DNA from: Staphylococcus intermedius NCTC 11048
GTDB lineage: Bacteria > Bacillota > Bacilli > Staphylococcales > Staphylococcaceae
Length of the DNA: 44,054 nucleotides
Reading direction: 5' to 3'
Assembly: GCF_002902385.1 (NCBI RefSeq)
Contig: NZ_PPQH01000042.1
Span: 1-44,054 of the forward strand
Shown here: positions 1 to 8,525 of the stretch, one piece after another
Layout: each line of letters starts with the position of its first letter
How positions within the stretch are numbered: the first letter of the stretch is position 1
The notes under the pieces: model-generated
What the model was told of the DNA's origin: nothing
Seen by the model: only the letters and a program-made list of their open reading frames with translations
Database searches by the model: none
Position numbers and translations under genes: made by a program

Positions 1-171
1 AAGTTGTATCATATCATATAAATGCTATTAAAATATATTAACTTATTTAGCATTGATATACAATATAGTAGAAAATATTGATAAGAAGTGTTACCAATTT
101 AATGAAGTTTTTGATATTTTTATCAATGATTGAGAATGAATAGTAGAAGAAGGATAACACTATTAGAGAAT
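1..171. other. AT-rich intergenic edge
   Basis: No open frame with a ribosome binding site was found. A short inverted pair, ATTGATAA and TTATCAAT, lies between about 76 and 127. Nothing else is supported. Confidence 0.5.
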
Positions 172-230
172 AAAAAAATCAGGGTGTACTTGTGACATAA
201 TGGTGTTAAACACCACAAGTACCCCTGATT
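172..230 (-). terminator. Rho-independent terminator of the DoxX gene
   Basis: The arms AATCAGGGTGTACTTGTG (177-194) and its near-perfect complement (214-230, one base shorter) form a long stem. A run of seven A on the plus strand (172-178) gives the U tract on the minus transcript. Confidence 0.85.
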
Positions 231-252
231 GGTTTATAGTCAAAATAAAAGT

Positions 253-777
253 TTAAATGCTTTTATCTTTAGCTTCTGGATGATAGTTAAAGATACTGAA
301 AAACTTTTTGCTTAACAATGATTTTAAGAAACGGTCTACACCGAAGAAACCACTGTTGTATCCACCGACAAAGATAAAGAATCCGATTAAAATGTAAAGT
401 GGATTCACTGAAACTGTGCCCGCAAATAAGAACAAGAAGTTAAGCACTAAGCCGATCAATGCGCCGACTGGAGTGAAAAGACCTAAAATCAATAATAAGC
501 CTGCGATAATTTCAAAAGCAGGGATGATGACATTGATCGTAGGTGTCATTGGAATGACAACGTGTTCTAAAAATGACGTGAATAAAGGATATTGCACACT
601 TCCATCTGTTCCCATCACAGGTTGTTGCACAGCATGGTGTAAAAATCCTCCTGCATTAAACCCTTTTGGACTTGTCACTTTAGCAATACCTGACATGAGC
701 CAGCCATAACCGAGATAAACACGAATCACCAATAAAATAACACTAGCAATGGTACTTTGCTGGAACCATTTAACCAT
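253..777 (-). CDS. DoxX family integral membrane protein
   Basis: A 174-residue protein with about four hydrophobic segments (roughly residues 12-30, 75-100, 103-122, 126-144). The N-terminal LGYGWLMSGIAK stretch and the helical hairpin around residues 84-101 are typical of the DoxX/DoxD-like family. These are small membrane proteins linked to redox or thiosulfate:quinone chemistry and detoxification, but the substrate here is unknown. The Shine-Dalgarno AGGAGG lies about 11 bases before the chosen ATG, a long spacing. A second ATG closer to it opens only a short out-of-frame reading frame, so the DoxX start is kept on homology grounds. The gene stands alone, with its own terminator downstream. 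The family call is firm and the function is open. Confidence 0.8.
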   Translation of the reverse strand: MVKWFQQSTIASVILLVIRVYLGYGWLMSGIAKVTSPKGFNAGGFLHHAVQQPVMGTDGSVQYPLFTSFLEHVVIPMTPTINVIIPAFEIIAGLLLILGLFTPVGALIGLVLNFLFLFAGTVSVNPLYILIGFFIFVGGYNSGFFGVDRFLKSLLSKKFFSIFNYHPEAKDKSI

Positions 778-1183
778 AAAAACATACGCCTCCTAATTAA
801 ACTGTATAATAAACTGAATCGTCTATTAGTATAATTTATATATCTACGAAGCTATTATATATAATCATGAGAAAGGACACAATACAAATGTGATAATATT
901 CACAATTTAGACAAAAATGCTATCATGGCGGTCGTTAAGCAATGATGAAAGAGGTGAAGATTTGGATTTTGAAACGGATTTATATATATTTGGAATAAAG
1001 TTTGGAAAAAAATAGCACGTCATAAAAAGCGGAATCTTAATTGATTTTTTATTGGAAAGTTCACAACAATAATATAATGAAATTGAAAGACAGACGTGGT
1101 ATTTGTTTTAAATTAAGCATGTAAGTCGTTTTATTATATTGTTCAGTTCAGTGATGTGATAATGACTGAAAAGCAACATAACA
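778..1183. other. Intergenic region between DoxX and azoreductase genes
   Basis: About 400 AT-rich bases. It carries the minus-strand DoxX leader with TATACT-like boxes near 820-830. A 17-codon TTG frame at 962-1015 has a good Shine-Dalgarno but no other support. No RNA gene or repeat was recognised. Confidence 0.4.
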
Positions 1184-1216
1184 AAAAAACCCTTTCCGTG
1201 AATATCACAGAAAGGG
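1184..1216 (-). terminator. Terminator of the azoreductase gene
   Basis: ACCCTTTC (1189-1196) pairs with GAAAGGGT (1209-1216). An extra GTGA/TCAC step sits around a short loop. The A run at 1183-1189 supplies the U tract on the minus strand. Confidence 0.88.
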
Positions 1217-1237
1217 TCTTGAATATCAAAGTTGTTA

Positions 1238-1864
1238 TTAGAAGCTTTGACCAAGTTCTTCAGCTTGACGAAGTGAGTGTGCTTTGATTTCTTCGCTACG
1301 TTCTGGAGCAGCGTGATGACCTTCAACAATGATTGTTTCGTATGAAGGTACTCCGAAGAATGCCATCATCGTTTTGATGTAACGGTCACCGTGTTCTAAG
1401 TCAGCGCCAGGACCTTCAGTGTAGAAACCACCACGAGCTTGGATGTGTAAAGCTTTTTTGTCAGTTAATAAACCAACTGGGCCTTCTGAAGTATATTTGA
1501 ATGTTTTACCTGCTACTGCAACAGCATCGATATATGCTTTAAGTACAGGTGGGAATGATAAGTTCCACATTGGTGAAACGAATACATATTTATCTGCATT
1601 AATGAATTCTTCAACGATTTCGCCTAAACGGTTAACTTTCTTTTGCTCAGCGTCAGTTAAAGTTTCGCCGTTTTGTAATTTACCCCAACCAGAGAATACA
1701 TCTGCGTCGATTTGTGGAATATCTTCTTTGAATAAGTCGATGTGTACGACTTCATCTTCTGGGTGAGCTTTTTCGTAACTTTCTTTAAAAGTTTTACCTG
1801 CAGCCATTGAAGCTGAAAGTAATTCATCTAGAGGGTGTGCTGTAATATAAAGTAATTTAGCCAT
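1238..1864 (-). CDS. azoR: FMN-dependent NADH-azoreductase (AzoR/AcpD family)
   Basis: A 208-residue flavodoxin-fold oxidoreductase that reduces azo bonds and quinones with NAD(P)H through bound FMN. The N-terminal ITAHPLDE loop (residues 7-14) fits the phosphate-binding turn after strand 1. The segment [20 protein letters not shown] (about 94-113) is the FMN-contacting loop characteristic of AcpD/AzoR proteins, and IQARGG (about 141-146) is the second flavin loop. Length matches the family (about 200-210). The start follows an AAGGAAGG ribosome site. A TTGATA/TATAAT promoter lies upstream on the same strand and a strong terminator follows, so it is monocistronic. The likely role is quinone and electrophile detoxification. 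Confidence 0.93.
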   Translation of the reverse strand: MAKLLYITAHPLDELLSASMAAGKTFKESYEKAHPEDEVVHIDLFKEDIPQIDADVFSGWGKLQNGETLTDAEQKKVNRLGEIVEEFINADKYVFVSPMWNLSFPPVLKAYIDAVAVAGKTFKYTSEGPVGLLTDKKALHIQARGGFYTEGPGADLEHGDRYIKTMMAFFGVPSYETIIVEGHHAAPERSEEIKAHSLRQAEELGQSF

Positions 1865-1904
1865 AATTAATAATTCCTTCCTTTTTTCAAGAATTGATAG
1901 TCTT

Positions 1905-1932
1905 ATTATAACAGGTATAAAAAATATATCAA
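1905..1932 (-). promoter_or_regulatory. SigA-type promoter of azoR
   Basis: On the minus strand TTGATA (1932-1927) is followed after 16 bases by TATAAT (1910-1905), 41 bases before the azoR start codon. The boxes are close to consensus. No clear operator repeat is seen. Confidence 0.7.
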
Positions 1933-2021
1933 CAGAAAAATCTCGAATTCGTAATTTTTTTGAGTCACACGATAAAGGGTATGTTTACACAGGTAAAAGG
2001 AGCCTGAAACAACATTGCTGA

Positions 2022-2144
2022 AGCGATTATGAGCGATTAACTGTAAAGCCTAAAATCATAAAAGGCATTGAAAGTTCTTGGATGACACACTTTAATCAAT
2101 GGGAAGCACCATGCATTCGGTATCTCAAATATGAGGTGTGTTAA
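2022..2144 (+). pseudogene. Possible gene remnant without start codon
   Basis: The 368-base gap between azoR and the SDR gene contains an open stretch of about 40 codons ending at TAA (2142-2144). It reads in part KIIKGIESSWMTHFNQWEAP. There is no start codon or ribosome site, and a stop lies just upstream in frame. The residue pattern looks protein-like, but no family is recognised. It may be the tail of a decayed gene or chance. Confidence 0.2.
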
Positions 2145-2232
2145 ACATTTGTGGCGAGCGCAAATTTTCCTTTCATTTTACAGCTGGCTTATAATATAAC
2201 GTAGATAAGATAAAGAGAGGGAGGTCGCTAAT

Positions 2233-2871
2233 ATGAAAGTAGGTATTATTGGTGCGACAGGTAAAGCTGGCCGTTTAATTACGGAGGAAGCGGTGAATAG
2301 AGGGTTGGACGTGACGGCTATAGTGCGTGATGCGTCTAAAGTATCAAATCAAAGTCTAAAAGTGATAGAGAAAGATATTTTTGATTTAACGACTGAAGAT
2401 TTGAGTGGTTTTGATGTGGTAGTTAATGCATTTGGAACGCCGATTGGTCAAACACAACCACATATTGATGCTGGACGTGTACTCATTCGCGCGCTATCAG
2501 GTGTCGACACACGTTTAATCGTCCTAGGTGGTGCAGGCAGTCTCTATATGGATGAAGAAAGAACGAAAAACAGTTTTGATGTCGGTCGTGTTCCTGATTT
2601 TGCGTATGAAATTGCAGTAGGACAAGCGAAAAATTTAGAAGACTTACAGGCAACAACGGATTTGAATTGGACGTTTGTGAGTCCTTCCGCATTTTTTGAT
2701 GTAGACGGACCGCGTACAGGTAATTATCGTATTGGCGGAGATATCATGTTGTTTAATACTGATGGAGAAAGTTATGTGAGCTATGCAGATATGGCGTTAG
2801 CAATCATAGATGAAGTTGAACGTGGCGATCATCTTAAACAACAAATGACTGTCGTGAGTGAAAAGCATTAA
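2233..2871 (+). CDS. NAD(P)-binding atypical short-chain reductase (YwnB-like)
   Basis: A 212-residue Rossmann protein. It begins KVGIIGATGKAGRLI, the GxxGxxG dinucleotide loop of the atypical SDR/NmrA-like group. The stretch IVLGGAGSLYMD (about residues 96-107) and the WTFVSPSAFF segment (about 152-161) are typical of the YwnB/BVR-B-type NAD(P)H-binding proteins. These act as quinone or flavin reductases or as redox sensors; the real substrate is unknown. A Shine-Dalgarno GAGAGGGAGG precedes the ATG by 9-10 bases. It is convergent with the exporter gene and shares a bidirectional terminator with it. Confidence 0.85.
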   Translation: MKVGIIGATGKAGRLITEEAVNRGLDVTAIVRDASKVSNQSLKVIEKDIFDLTTEDLSGFDVVVNAFGTPIGQTQPHIDAGRVLIRALSGVDTRLIVLGGAGSLYMDEERTKNSFDVGRVPDFAYEIAVGQAKNLEDLQATTDLNWTFVSPSAFFDVDGPRTGNYRIGGDIMLFNTDGESYVSYADMALAIIDEVERGDHLKQQMTVVSEKH

Positions 2872-2881
2872 TGACCTAATT

Positions 2882-2936
2882 AAAAAGTGTGTATCTACGA
2901 GGCTGACTATACGCCTTATAGATACACACTTTTTTG
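2882..2936. terminator. Bidirectional terminator between convergent genes
   Basis: AAAAAGTGTGTATCTA (2882-2897) pairs with TAGATACACACTTTTT (2919-2934). GGC/GCC extends the stem inward. A and T tracts on both sides let it serve the plus-strand SDR gene and the minus-strand exporter. Confidence 0.88.
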
Positions 2937-2947
2937 TGGACATGGCT

Positions 2948-4159
2948 CTACTCTGCATGTACTTGTGATTCATGTCGTGTATTTGTCCAGTAATGATAAA
3001 ACTGAAGAAACATAATCACAGTCATTGTGACAATCACGACGAAAATGTAAGGTACATAACTGTATTCACCTTGCAAGCCAACGAGTGGTGTTGAAATTCC
3101 GCCGATGAAATACTGTAATAAGCCGACTAAACTCGAAGCACTACCAATCCCTTTTTTCTGGCCTTCAACTGCAATGGAAAACGCCAATGTTGCGATGCCG
3201 GCGACCGGAGCTACGATAAGTAAAAAGGCAGGTAATAAAATCCATAGAGACCCATGATTAATCAACGTAAAAATAGCTAAAATGGCACCGACCAATTGTA
3301 CAAATGAAAATATGCGGAACAGCACGTGTTGATTCACATATTTCACGATGCGCCCTGTAAATTGTGCGGTAATAATGAGCCCTAAGCCTGTTAACGCGAA
3401 AATGTAACTATATTGCTGAGCAGTCAAGCCATATAAGTTCTGCATAATGAATGGAGATGCCGCCATATAGCTGAAAAACATCGCAAAAGTGAACCCTTGA
3501 ATTAAAATGGGAAGTATAAATGAACGACGTGTAAGTAACATTTTAAAATCAGCAGCAATCGCTTTTGCATGTGCTGGACGGCGTGAAGCTGACGGCAATG
3601 TTTCATCAATTTTAAAGTATGCACCCACTAACATCAATAGAGATAAGAAGGTTAAAATCCAGAATAGGACACGATAGTTGGACAAACTCAAAATGAATCC
3701 ACCAAACATCGGTGCTAATACCGGTGCTGCCCCATTAACGAGCATCAACAGCGCTAAAAATTGTGTTAACGCGCGTCCTTTATATAAATCAGTAGCAATC
3801 GCTCTCGATAAAACAATACCTGCACCACCAGCCATTCCTTGAATAAAGCGAAATGCAATCATCACAATGATATTTGGCGCGAGTGCAATCACAATAGAAG
3901 CGATGATGTAAGCAATGAGACTGACGATTAACGGTTTTTTACGTCCAGTGGAATCTGATACCGTTCCAGCGACGATATTCCCTACTGCAAGGCCGACCAT
4001 GAAGAGTGTTAAGGTAAGCTGCGTGAGGGCTGTAGTCGTTCCTAAATCATTTTTAACTTCAGGTAAAGCGGGCAAATACATATCAATAGAAAGCGGTCCG
4101 AATGCAGCGAGACCTGCCATAATCAAAATAAATAATGGAGATGTACGTTTCTTTTCCAT
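2948..4159 (-). CDS. Bcr/CflA family drug-resistance MFS transporter
   Basis: A 403-residue, 12-helix major facilitator. The opening GLAAFGPLSIDMYLPALPE (about residues 15-33) is the Bcr/CflA signature. The loop-2/3 motif A appears as GTVSDSTGRKKPL (about 65-77), and helix 5 carries the antiporter-type GGAGIVLSRAIATDL segment (about 111-125). The family exports small drugs such as bicyclomycin, sulfonamides or chloramphenicol by proton antiport; the substrate here is not known. Transcription runs in the same direction as the TetR-isochorismatase pair upstream, but a terminator (4204-4240) separates them. It may still be part of the same stress regulon. Confidence 0.92.
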   Translation of the reverse strand: MEKKRTSPLFILIMAGLAAFGPLSIDMYLPALPEVKNDLGTTTALTQLTLTLFMVGLAVGNIVAGTVSDSTGRKKPLIVSLIAYIIASIVIALAPNIIVMIAFRFIQGMAGGAGIVLSRAIATDLYKGRALTQFLALLMLVNGAAPVLAPMFGGFILSLSNYRVLFWILTFLSLLMLVGAYFKIDETLPSASRRPAHAKAIAADFKMLLTRRSFILPILIQGFTFAMFFSYMAASPFIMQNLYGLTAQQYSYIFALTGLGLIITAQFTGRIVKYVNQHVLFRIFSFVQLVGAILAIFTLINHGSLWILLPAFLLIVAPVAGIATLAFSIAVEGQKKGIGSASSLVGLLQYFIGGISTPLVGLQGEYSYVPYIFVVIVTMTVIMFLQFYHYWTNTRHESQVHAE

Positions 4160-4203
4160 AACTCAATCCCTTTCTTTCTATATTAGATGCCATATGAAAT
4201 GGT

Positions 4204-4240
4204 AAAAAAAGCACGGAAATCACCCCATTGACTTCCGTGC
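4204..4240 (-). terminator. Terminator of the isochorismatase-like gene
   Basis: GCACGGAA (4211-4218) pairs with TTCCGTGC (4233-4240). Seven A at 4204-4210 give the minus-strand U tract. Confidence 0.85.
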
Positions 4241-4262
4241 AACTTTTTCATGAATTGGACAC

Positions 4263-4832
4263 TTACTTTTCAGATTGAAGTTGTGCTTTCATTTCTGCTG
4301 TTGTTAAGACTTGACCCATCAGTGGGAAAGTATGCTCAATTGAAAAGTTGTGTAATGATGCTTCAGGTGCTGACATCATATCAGAGACGAAATATTGGTC
4401 GTAAGCATGTTGGTACGCATCACGTGCAGTCGTATCGACACCGACATGCGTTGAAATCCCACCAATAACGATATTTTTAATGCCACGACGACGAAGTTGC
4501 AAGTCGAGATCTGTCCCGAAAAAGCCGCTAAAACCACGTTTGTTCACAATATAATCATGAGGCTCTGCACCGAGTTCATCAGCAAGTTCCGCAAAGTCCG
4601 GTCCAGGGGCACCTCCAGGTAATGGACGCATTGCATTAGGTTTTAAGGCATCCTTTCCGTCATGAAAATTAACGCGTACGAAAGCGATAAAACCATTATT
4701 TTCTTTGAATAATTTCACCATTTGGCTCGCATTTTCTAATACAGTCGAGACGCTATGTGGCGCAGTCTCTCCCATATGGGCAATGCCTTTTTGTAAATCA
4801 ATTAATACAAGTGCTGTGTTTTCAAAATTCAT
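4263..4832 (-). CDS. Isochorismatase-fold hydrolase with Gly in place of the Cys nucleophile
   Basis: A 189-residue protein of the isochorismatase-like hydrolase superfamily, with the core strand ALVLIDLQKGI (Asp12) and catalytic-type Lys98 in VNKRGFSGF. Nicotinamidase-type members carry a Cys in the GxxTxxCV box. Here the box reads GGISTHVGVDTTARDA, so the position is Gly131. PhzD, a true isochorismatase, also lacks the Cys, which suggests vinyl-ether hydrolysis rather than amide hydrolysis. The start is taken as the inner ATG (4832) because GGAAGGAAG precedes it, while the ATG at 4850 has no ribosome site. It lies 35 bases after the TetR gene, probably as one operon. The natural substrate is unknown. 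Confidence 0.82.
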   Translation of the reverse strand: MNFENTALVLIDLQKGIAHMGETAPHSVSTVLENASQMVKLFKENNGFIAFVRVNFHDGKDALKPNAMRPLPGGAPGPDFAELADELGAEPHDYIVNKRGFSGFFGTDLDLQLRRRGIKNIVIGGISTHVGVDTTARDAYQHAYDQYFVSDMMSAPEASLHNFSIEHTFPLMGQVLTTAEMKAQLQSEK

Positions 4833-4867
4833 GTTACATCTTCCTTCCATTTAATGACTTCATTAGT

Positions 4868-5440
4868 TTATGATTGCACACCGCGGATGAAAATCTTCAA
4901 AATACGATCGACAAACTGTTCTGATGGAATCCCTTTGACATAGTGTTGATATTCAAATACATCAGCTGAAAATGAATTGAGCAACATGTCACTGAGAAAG
5001 TCAGGATCTTTCACAATGTCTAATGTTGTGACACACGCCATGACTTCTTCTTTTAATTTAACGTAAAAGGGTGTTTGCATCATGACACGTTTTTGCTTGT
5101 CAGTACGTTCAATTTCTTTTAAGAGGTTGACATTGTCTTCCATCAGTTTAATCAGTGATAGAAAAATGAAGCGGAGTTGTTCGTGCGGATCATCAACCTT
5201 TTGCTTGTGACGATCAATACGTTCAAACATTTGTGTCACTTCATGAGCTAACAATGTCGAACAAATATCAGACTTATTGGAGAAATGGCGATAAAGTGTA
5301 CCAGTTCCAATTTGAGCTGTTTCTGCAATTTTTTTCATACTTACCTTTTCGACAGAGGTATGGTTAAACAATGTCTGTGCTGTGGTAAGAATGAGTTGCT
5401 CGTTTCTAAGCGCATCGCTACGTTTGGACACAGTTCCCAA
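4868..5440 (-). CDS. TetR/AcrR family regulator
   Basis: A 190-residue repressor. The helix-turn-helix VSMKKIAETAQIGTGTLYRH (about residues 33-52) is the classical TetR N-terminal motif, followed by FSNKSDI. The C-terminal ligand domain is divergent. It is a recognisable paralogue of the TetR protein at 28048-28623, sharing GTGTLYRHF, NKS and a similar C-terminal MLLNSFSAD/MLLNAFSSD segment. The open frame starts at a TTG (5440). The GTG at 5431 is an alternative, and neither has a canonical ribosome site. A strong promoter lies just upstream. It probably controls itself, the isochorismatase-like gene and perhaps the MFS exporter. Confidence 0.88.
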   Translation of the reverse strand: MGTVSKRSDALRNEQLILTTAQTLFNHTSVEKVSMKKIAETAQIGTGTLYRHFSNKSDICSTLLAHEVTQMFERIDRHKQKVDDPHEQLRFIFLSLIKLMEDNVNLLKEIERTDKQKRVMMQTPFYVKLKEEVMACVTTLDIVKDPDFLSDMLLNSFSADVFEYQHYVKGIPSEQFVDRILKIFIRGVQS

Positions 5441-5466
5441 CTTCTTTCTTTTAAGATGACGATATT

Positions 5467-5495
5467 ATTATAAGTGGGATGGGTGTCCGTTTCAA
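5467..5495 (-). promoter_or_regulatory. Promoter of the tetR-isochorismatase operon
   Basis: On the minus strand TTGAAA (5495-5490), a 17-base spacer and TATAAT (5472-5467) make a near-consensus SigA promoter 26 bases before the TTG start. A TetR operator is expected here, but no clean palindrome is seen. Confidence 0.72.
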
Positions 5496-5671
5496 GAAAT
5501 AAACTCATCCTTCTATCACGTTAATACGTCATGATTGTGGTGGTGTTAAAATTGAAAATGACGCCTTTCTACCTATATAATAAAGACAATAGAAAATTAC
5601 ACGGTGAGCAAATGTGAAACTGTATTTTTTCAAGTTGAGCGCTCGTATGGATAGAGAAAGAAGGCGATGAT

Positions 5672-6094
5672 ATGGATGAAATCGATGTACAAATATTGAA
5701 ACTGTTGAAGACAAACGCACGTATGAGAGTGAAAACAATTTCTTCTATAGTCATGTTATCGGAGCCAAGTGTGAAAAATCGAATTTCAAAAATGAAAGAG
5801 TCTGGTGTCATTGATGGCTTTCATGTAGATGTAAATTATGAAAAGTTAGGTTATATGATTGATTTTTTCATGAAAATTACAGAGATTAAAATCTCATTTT
5901 CAGATTTTGAAAAGCGAATCCAACAGTTTTCTGATTTTCAAGAGTATTATTCGGTGACGGGAACTGAAAAGTTTATTATTAAAGGACATACGAAAGATAT
6001 TGTCAGTCTGAATGAAGTTATTATGAAGATGGAGCGTATTGCAGAATTTAACACGTCGATTGTGTTAAAGACAATGAAAATGGATGATTTATAG
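5672..6094 (+). CDS. Lrp/AsnC family transcriptional regulator
   Basis: A 140-residue protein with the AsnC-type HTH at the N-terminus: DEIDVQILKLLKTNARM, then VMLSEPSVKNRISKMKESGV (about residues 28-47), followed by IDGFHVDVNYEKLGY. The C-terminal half fits the RAM effector-binding domain, with the TGTEKFIIKG strand near 100-111. Length is slightly below the usual 145-160. The start ATG follows GAAAGAAGG at good spacing. It faces the decarboxylase gene convergently. Lrp-type proteins often sense amino acids, so regulation of the neighbouring decarboxylase is an attractive but unproven idea. Confidence 0.87.
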   Translation: MDEIDVQILKLLKTNARMRVKTISSIVMLSEPSVKNRISKMKESGVIDGFHVDVNYEKLGYMIDFFMKITEIKISFSDFEKRIQQFSDFQEYYSVTGTEKFIIKGHTKDIVSLNEVIMKMERIAEFNTSIVLKTMKMDDL

Positions 6095-6326
6095 ATAGGG
6101 GAAGTGTGTTTCCGTTTCAGTTTTTAAAATTAATGACTGTGCGCTTTGGGCATGTTTTGCAAAGTGACGCAGGAATTTCGCCTAGATTTATAATTCGAGT
6201 TACTTCATAGTATTGAAAAAGAAAAATTCACATCACTTTTCAAGATAGGGTTGTTTTTCTACATACAAATAGAGGGATCATTCATGCATCGTTATTTCAA
6301 TCATGTTTGATGTACGCAAAATTTAA

Positions 6327-6362
6327 GGGCTAGAGAAGACATGACTGACAGTACTCTAGCCC
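6327..6362 (-). terminator. Terminator of the decarboxylase gene
   Basis: GGGCTAGAG (6327-6335) pairs with CTCTAGCCC (6354-6362). The minus strand continues TTAAATTTT, a weak U-rich tail. Confidence 0.7.
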
Positions 6363-6373
6363 GATGCTTCATT

Positions 6374-7789
6374 TTATACAGATGCCTCATGGACGTATGT
6401 ATCCAAACGTTCTAAAGTGCCGTCAATATCTGCATATGTTGTTTCTGGATGAATGGTACAAAAGCGAATGACACGGCGTTGGTTTAATTCTGTCGTGTAC
6501 GCTATGGCATAACCTGATTGAGCAATCCGTGAAGCGGCGTATTGCATCACTTTATCATTCTCTTCCGGTGATTTTTGAGGGTCTTCATAGCGAAAGTTTA
6601 TAATGGAAAGTTGTGGTGCTGTAACGATTTTCCAATCGCGCATGTGTTGAATTTGTTGTTCAGCATAGCGTGCCATTTCTTGTCCATGTTCAATACGACG
6701 CCTGATTTCATTTTCACCCAGCACTTGTAATGTCACCCATAATTTCAATCCTCGAGGTGGGCGCGTCAATTCAATTCCTAATTTTTCTGGGTCAATATTT
6801 TCATTTGTAGAAGTAATGTCATCTAAATATTCAGCTTCGACACCATAAGTGGAAAGAAGGTGATTTTTATTTTTTACGATCACCATTGCGCAACTATACG
6901 TTTGAAATAACAGTTTATGGGCATCCCACGTCACACTGTCCACTTTATCGATGCCTTTCAATAATCGTTTACCTTCCTCTGTGAAAATATGTGATAAACC
7001 ATAAGCGCCATCTGCATGGACCCACAGTCGATGTTGTTGTGCGATACGTGTAATGTGATTTAAATCATCAATGGCCCCTGTATTCGTAGTTCCTGTCGTC
7101 GCAACAATCATAATCGGATGATAACCTTGGGCAATGTCGAATCTAATTTGATGTTCGAGAGCCTTCACATCCATCGCGAATACATCATCAGTTGGAATAT
7201 AGCGTAGTTGTGATTCCGCGAAACCTGCGATGTGGAGTGCTTTTGTGACAGAAAAGTGTGCTTGATCTGTTAAATAAACAGTTGCTTTTGATATTCGAGA
7301 AAGTGGAATCATCGCATCTCTTCCAGCAGTAATCGCAGTTAATGTCGCCATCGAACCGCCCGATACAAATACACCACCTGATAATGTGGGATCGAAGCCT
7401 ATTTTTTCACTTAAATAACGAATGAGGCTATGCTCAATCGCAATAGGAAGCGGTGCATTCGCAAAGTTTGATGCATGAATATTATGGGCGCTCGTTAAAA
7501 GGTCAGTCAACCACGACAATTGAGACGCTGGGCCGGGAATAAATGAAAAAGCACGTGGATGATTCGCGCGATAATTATAAGCTAAAATTTCATTATGGAG
7601 TAAATCTAGCACTTCATTCACAGCTTGACCTTCTTTTGGAATCGACATATGTTGATATTTAGCAATCATGTGTGCTGTGGGTTGAAGTGTTGCAGGTAAA
7701 TCTTTCATCTCTCTATTTAATAAATATGCGACTTCATCATGGATTAAATGATTAAATTGTATCTGTTTATTTTTAATATCTATATTCAT
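6374..7789 (-). CDS. Group II PLP-dependent amino acid decarboxylase (SadA-like)
   Basis: A 471-residue fold-type I decarboxylase. The PLP lysine is Lys292 in VTWDAHKLLF. The cofactor-ring Asp is in WVHADGAYG (Asp260), and VFVSGGSMATLTA (about residues 140-152) binds the phosphate. The C-terminal RPPRGLKLWVTLQVLG is the aromatic-decarboxylase-type RxxKLW segment. Length and motifs fit the staphylococcal aromatic amino acid decarboxylase SadA (about 475 residues; described in S. pseudintermedius), which makes trace amines such as tryptamine, phenethylamine and tyramine. The exact substrate cannot be read from sequence, so no symbol is assigned. The start is the ATG at 7789. It is monocistronic, with a hairpin terminator, and convergent with an Lrp-type regulator. 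Confidence 0.85.
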   Translation of the reverse strand: MNIDIKNKQIQFNHLIHDEVAYLLNREMKDLPATLQPTAHMIAKYQHMSIPKEGQAVNEVLDLLHNEILAYNYRANHPRAFSFIPGPASQLSWLTDLLTSAHNIHASNFANAPLPIAIEHSLIRYLSEKIGFDPTLSGGVFVSGGSMATLTAITAGRDAMIPLSRISKATVYLTDQAHFSVTKALHIAGFAESQLRYIPTDDVFAMDVKALEHQIRFDIAQGYHPIMIVATTGTTNTGAIDDLNHITRIAQQHRLWVHADGAYGLSHIFTEEGKRLLKGIDKVDSVTWDAHKLLFQTYSCAMVIVKNKNHLLSTYGVEAEYLDDITSTNENIDPEKLGIELTRPPRGLKLWVTLQVLGENEIRRRIEHGQEMARYAEQQIQHMRDWKIVTAPQLSIINFRYEDPQKSPEENDKVMQYAASRIAQSGYAIAYTTELNQRRVIRFCTIHPETTYADIDGTLERLDTYVHEASV

Positions 7790-7975
7790 ATGACGGCCTC
7801 CATAATATGCTTTTTAAGTCAATATTGCTATTGTAACGAAACGAAAAGCTATCATTCTAAAGAAAAGTTAGCTTGAATATGAAAAAGTTAGTGAGTAACA
7901 GTGACAGGAGTTAAGACCTTATTTTATAAAGTTGAGATGACCTTGTACGTTATAAAATGAAGTGAGTGATTAGAA

Positions 7976-8012
7976 AAAGCCATCACCTTCTTGGTAGCGA
8001 TAAGGTGATGGC
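7976..8012 (-). terminator. Terminator of the small secreted protein gene
   Basis: GCCATCACCTT (7979-7989) pairs perfectly with AAGGTGATGGC (8002-8012). The minus strand then reads TTTTTC. Confidence 0.88.
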
Positions 8013-8057
8013 GTTATCTATTAAGCGTTAGAAAGCGTTTAAATGTTAAGTGTCAAA

Positions 8058-8354
8058 TTATTGATTGAATTCTGATACGTTAAGACCGTCTTGCTTTGCT
8101 TTTTGAACGATTTCGCTCACTGAGTTTAATCCTTGTTTAGCAAAGTAATCTTGAAGTTGTGCTTTTGTTTGTTGATCTGTATTTGGATTGATAAGTACTT
8201 TTACATATTCTAATTCATGTTCAAGGAATCTTGAGTCATCGTGTAAAATGATACCGTTTTGTGATGTCACTTGTGCATTTGCTTCGTGACTTGTTGCGAA
8301 TACACCTGTCGATAATGCTGCTACTGCTAAACCTGCAACTAATGTTTTTTTCAT
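8058..8354 (-). CDS. Small secreted protein of unknown function
   Basis: A 98-residue protein starting [20 protein letters not shown]. It is a classic Sec signal peptide with a probable cleavage after ANA (about residue 28). The mature part is about 70 residues, hydrophilic and helix-prone, with no cysteines. It reads like a small helical domain (repeated Gln/Lys/Asp, [20 protein letters not shown]). A TTG at 8363 extends the frame by three residues, but the ATG at 8354 has AAAGGAG nine bases upstream and is preferred. It has its own terminator and no operon partners. No family is recognised with confidence. Confidence 0.8.
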   Translation of the reverse strand: MKKTLVAGLAVAALSTGVFATSHEANAQVTSQNGIILHDDSRFLEHELEYVKVLINPNTDQQTKAQLQDYFAKQGLNSVSEIVQKAKQDGLNVSEFNQ

Positions 8355-8363
8355 ACTATACAA

Positions 8364-8525
8364 CTCCTTTGTTTTGATGAGACTAATATAACATGTAAAT
8401 TTTTAAAATATTGCATTATTAAGTGTATTTAATAATAGTTAATATTTGTTTAATATTTGAGCATATGATTTGAATTGTTTTATAAATAGGTGTATGTCGT
8501 TGGTTTTTTAATTCAACCAATTTGA
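8364..8525. other. AT-rich spacer before the repeat cluster
   Basis: It holds the leader of the secreted protein gene on the minus strand. Otherwise it is simple AT-rich sequence with several TTTAATATT runs. No gene is seen. Confidence 0.4.

Noticed and set aside
962..1015. 17-codon TTG frame with an AGAGGTG ribosome site
   Set aside because: Only the ribosome site supports it. The peptide (MDFETDLYIFGIKFGKK) has no recognisable pattern and there is no terminator on this strand.
5529..5811. Minus-strand frames over the Lrp gene
   Set aside because: They are antisense to a well-supported regulator and have no own signals.
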